Shown: positions 42,064 to 42,483 of the stretch, one piece after another
How the letters are laid out: each line of letters begins with the position of its first letter
Position numbering within the stretch: the first letter of the stretch is position 1
Source of the DNA: Anaerococcus provencensis
GTDB lineage: Bacteria > Bacillota > Clostridia > Tissierellales > Peptoniphilaceae
Reading direction: 5' to 3'
DNA length: 42,483 nucleotides
Assembly: GCF_000312365.2 (NCBI RefSeq)
Contig: NZ_HG003690.1
Span: forward strand, 177,645-220,127
Notes under the pieces: generated by a model
The model's database searches: none
What the model saw: only the letters and a program-made list of their open reading frames with translations
What the model was told of the DNA's origin: nothing
Made by a program: the position numbers and the translations under genes

Positions 42064-42483
42064 ATGAAAACCGTTACAAATACATCATCACTAACTAATT
42101 TTACACTAGTTAATGATACAATTCAATTAAAATTAAACTTTAATACAGAAATATACATTCAAAATGATGTTAAACTAAGGCTTGTAAAAAATATAATTGA
42201 AAGGATAGATCTAGCAGAATTAAAAAAAGTCTACTCATCATTTGGAAGAAAACCTACTGTAAATCCAGTAACTATGCTGGAAATAATAATATTCTGCTAT
42301 TCAGAAGGAATATTCTCATCAAGGGAAATAGAAAAATCATGCAAATATGATCTAAGAATAAAATATTTACTAGATGGACAAAACCCACCAGATCATTCTA
42401 CCATAAACAGATTCAGACAAAAAATAGTAGAACTAACACCCAATCTATTAAATCAAATGGTCCAAATACTAATAGAAGAAAAA
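42064..42483 (+). CDS. IS1182-family transposase, N-terminal part (runs off window)
   Basis: 140 open codons to the window end, identical to the left copy except for one residue (Gln in LLDGQNPPDH where the left has Glu). They cover the InsH-like N-terminal domain with GRKPTVNPVTMLEIIIFC and PPDHSTINRFRQK. The catalytic core lies outside the window, so it cannot be said whether this copy is intact. Confidence 0.88.
   Translation, partial: MKTVTNTSSLTNFTLVNDTIQLKLNFNTEIYIQNDVKLRLVKNIIERIDLAELKKVYSSFGRKPTVNPVTMLEIIIFCYSEGIFSSREIEKSCKYDLRIKYLLDGQNPPDHSTINRFRQKIVELTPNLLNQMVQILIEEK

Larger units (their letters stand above)
41985..42483 (+). mobile_element. IS1182-like insertion sequence, right copy, cut by window end
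   Basis: Begins with GGGGCTGTTGCAAAAGTCCT, the same end as the left copy, here on the + strand. The leader hairpin and the transposase start are identical to the left copy. Only the first 499 bp are inside the window. The element is inverted relative to the copy at 1-1290, with the transposase 5' ends facing each other. It lies 15 bp past the lipoprotein gene stop. Confidence 0.9.

Noticed and set aside
1..42483. Composite transposon carrying 40 kb
   Set aside because: The enclosed genes are core housekeeping genes in normal operon order, and the IS outer ends are not visible.

Overview
The window is AT-rich, gene-dense DNA from a low-GC Gram-positive anaerobe. The gene content (Rex, rubredoxin, a CdaA/CdaR pair, a tig-clpP-clpX-lon-engB block, an FMN/FAD fumarate-reductase-like lipoprotein, no respiratory genes) and codon usage suggest a Tissierellia/Peptoniphilaceae member such as Anaerococcus or a close relative. 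That placement is inference from overall character, not from a marker alignment. Almost all genes are chromosomal housekeeping genes on the + strand.

Layout. (1) 1-1290: an IS1182-like element on the minus strand, cut by the window edge, whose transposase is broken. (2) 1418-5193: nucleoside-type ABC importer (ATPase plus two permeases) starting just inside the IS, with no substrate-binding lipoprotein beside it. (3) 5282-7687: large membrane-anchored zinc-ribbon protein. (4) 7688-8374: gene-poor stretch with palindromic repeat elements, a decayed tRNA copy and an intact tRNA-Pro(UGG) on the minus strand. (5) 8375-11537: compact operon of an orphan barstar, a GntR-type regulator, an ABC ATPase and permease, a sirtuin and a membrane zinc-ribbon protein. 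(6) 11596-14584: CofE-like ligase, YitT-family membrane protein and family 8 glycosyltransferase. (7) 14652-16464: surface protein, rubredoxin (minus strand), RsbW-like ATPase. (8) 16586-21655: typA, a membrane protein, rex, and an ABC-F ATPase interrupted at a slippery A-run. (9) 21681-24848: two AI-2E family permeases around a thiamine pyrophosphokinase on the minus strand; the second permease gene is frameshifted. (10) 24832-30453: cysteine-peptidase-like protein, stand-alone NIF3-insert-like protein, malQ, glycogen phosphorylase, ZIP transporter. (11) 30558-33640: cdaA-cdaR-cca. (12) 33695-39895: tig-clpP-clpX-lon-engB. (13) 40125-41969: FMN/FAD-binding reductase lipoprotein. (14) 41985-42483: second copy of the IS, on the + strand and cut by the window end.

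How the parts fit. malQ and phosphorylase together break down maltodextrin or glycogen. tig, clpP, clpX and lon form a protein folding and turnover block. CdaA makes c-di-AMP under CdaR control. Rex and rubredoxin fit redox control in an anaerobe, and the terminal flavoprotein fits extracellular or cell-surface reduction of an unknown acceptor. The two IS copies face each other as inverted repeats around about 40.7 kb, so the whole segment could flip by homologous recombination.

I found no CRISPR array, prophage or classical defence island. The observations most worth following are the in-frame A AAA AAA slip site that splits the ABC-F gene, the CofE homologue in an apparently F420-free lineage, the barstar-to-sirtuin operon, the peptidase-like/NIF3-insert pair, the tRNA-Pro tandem duplication, and the mosaic difference between the two IS copies.
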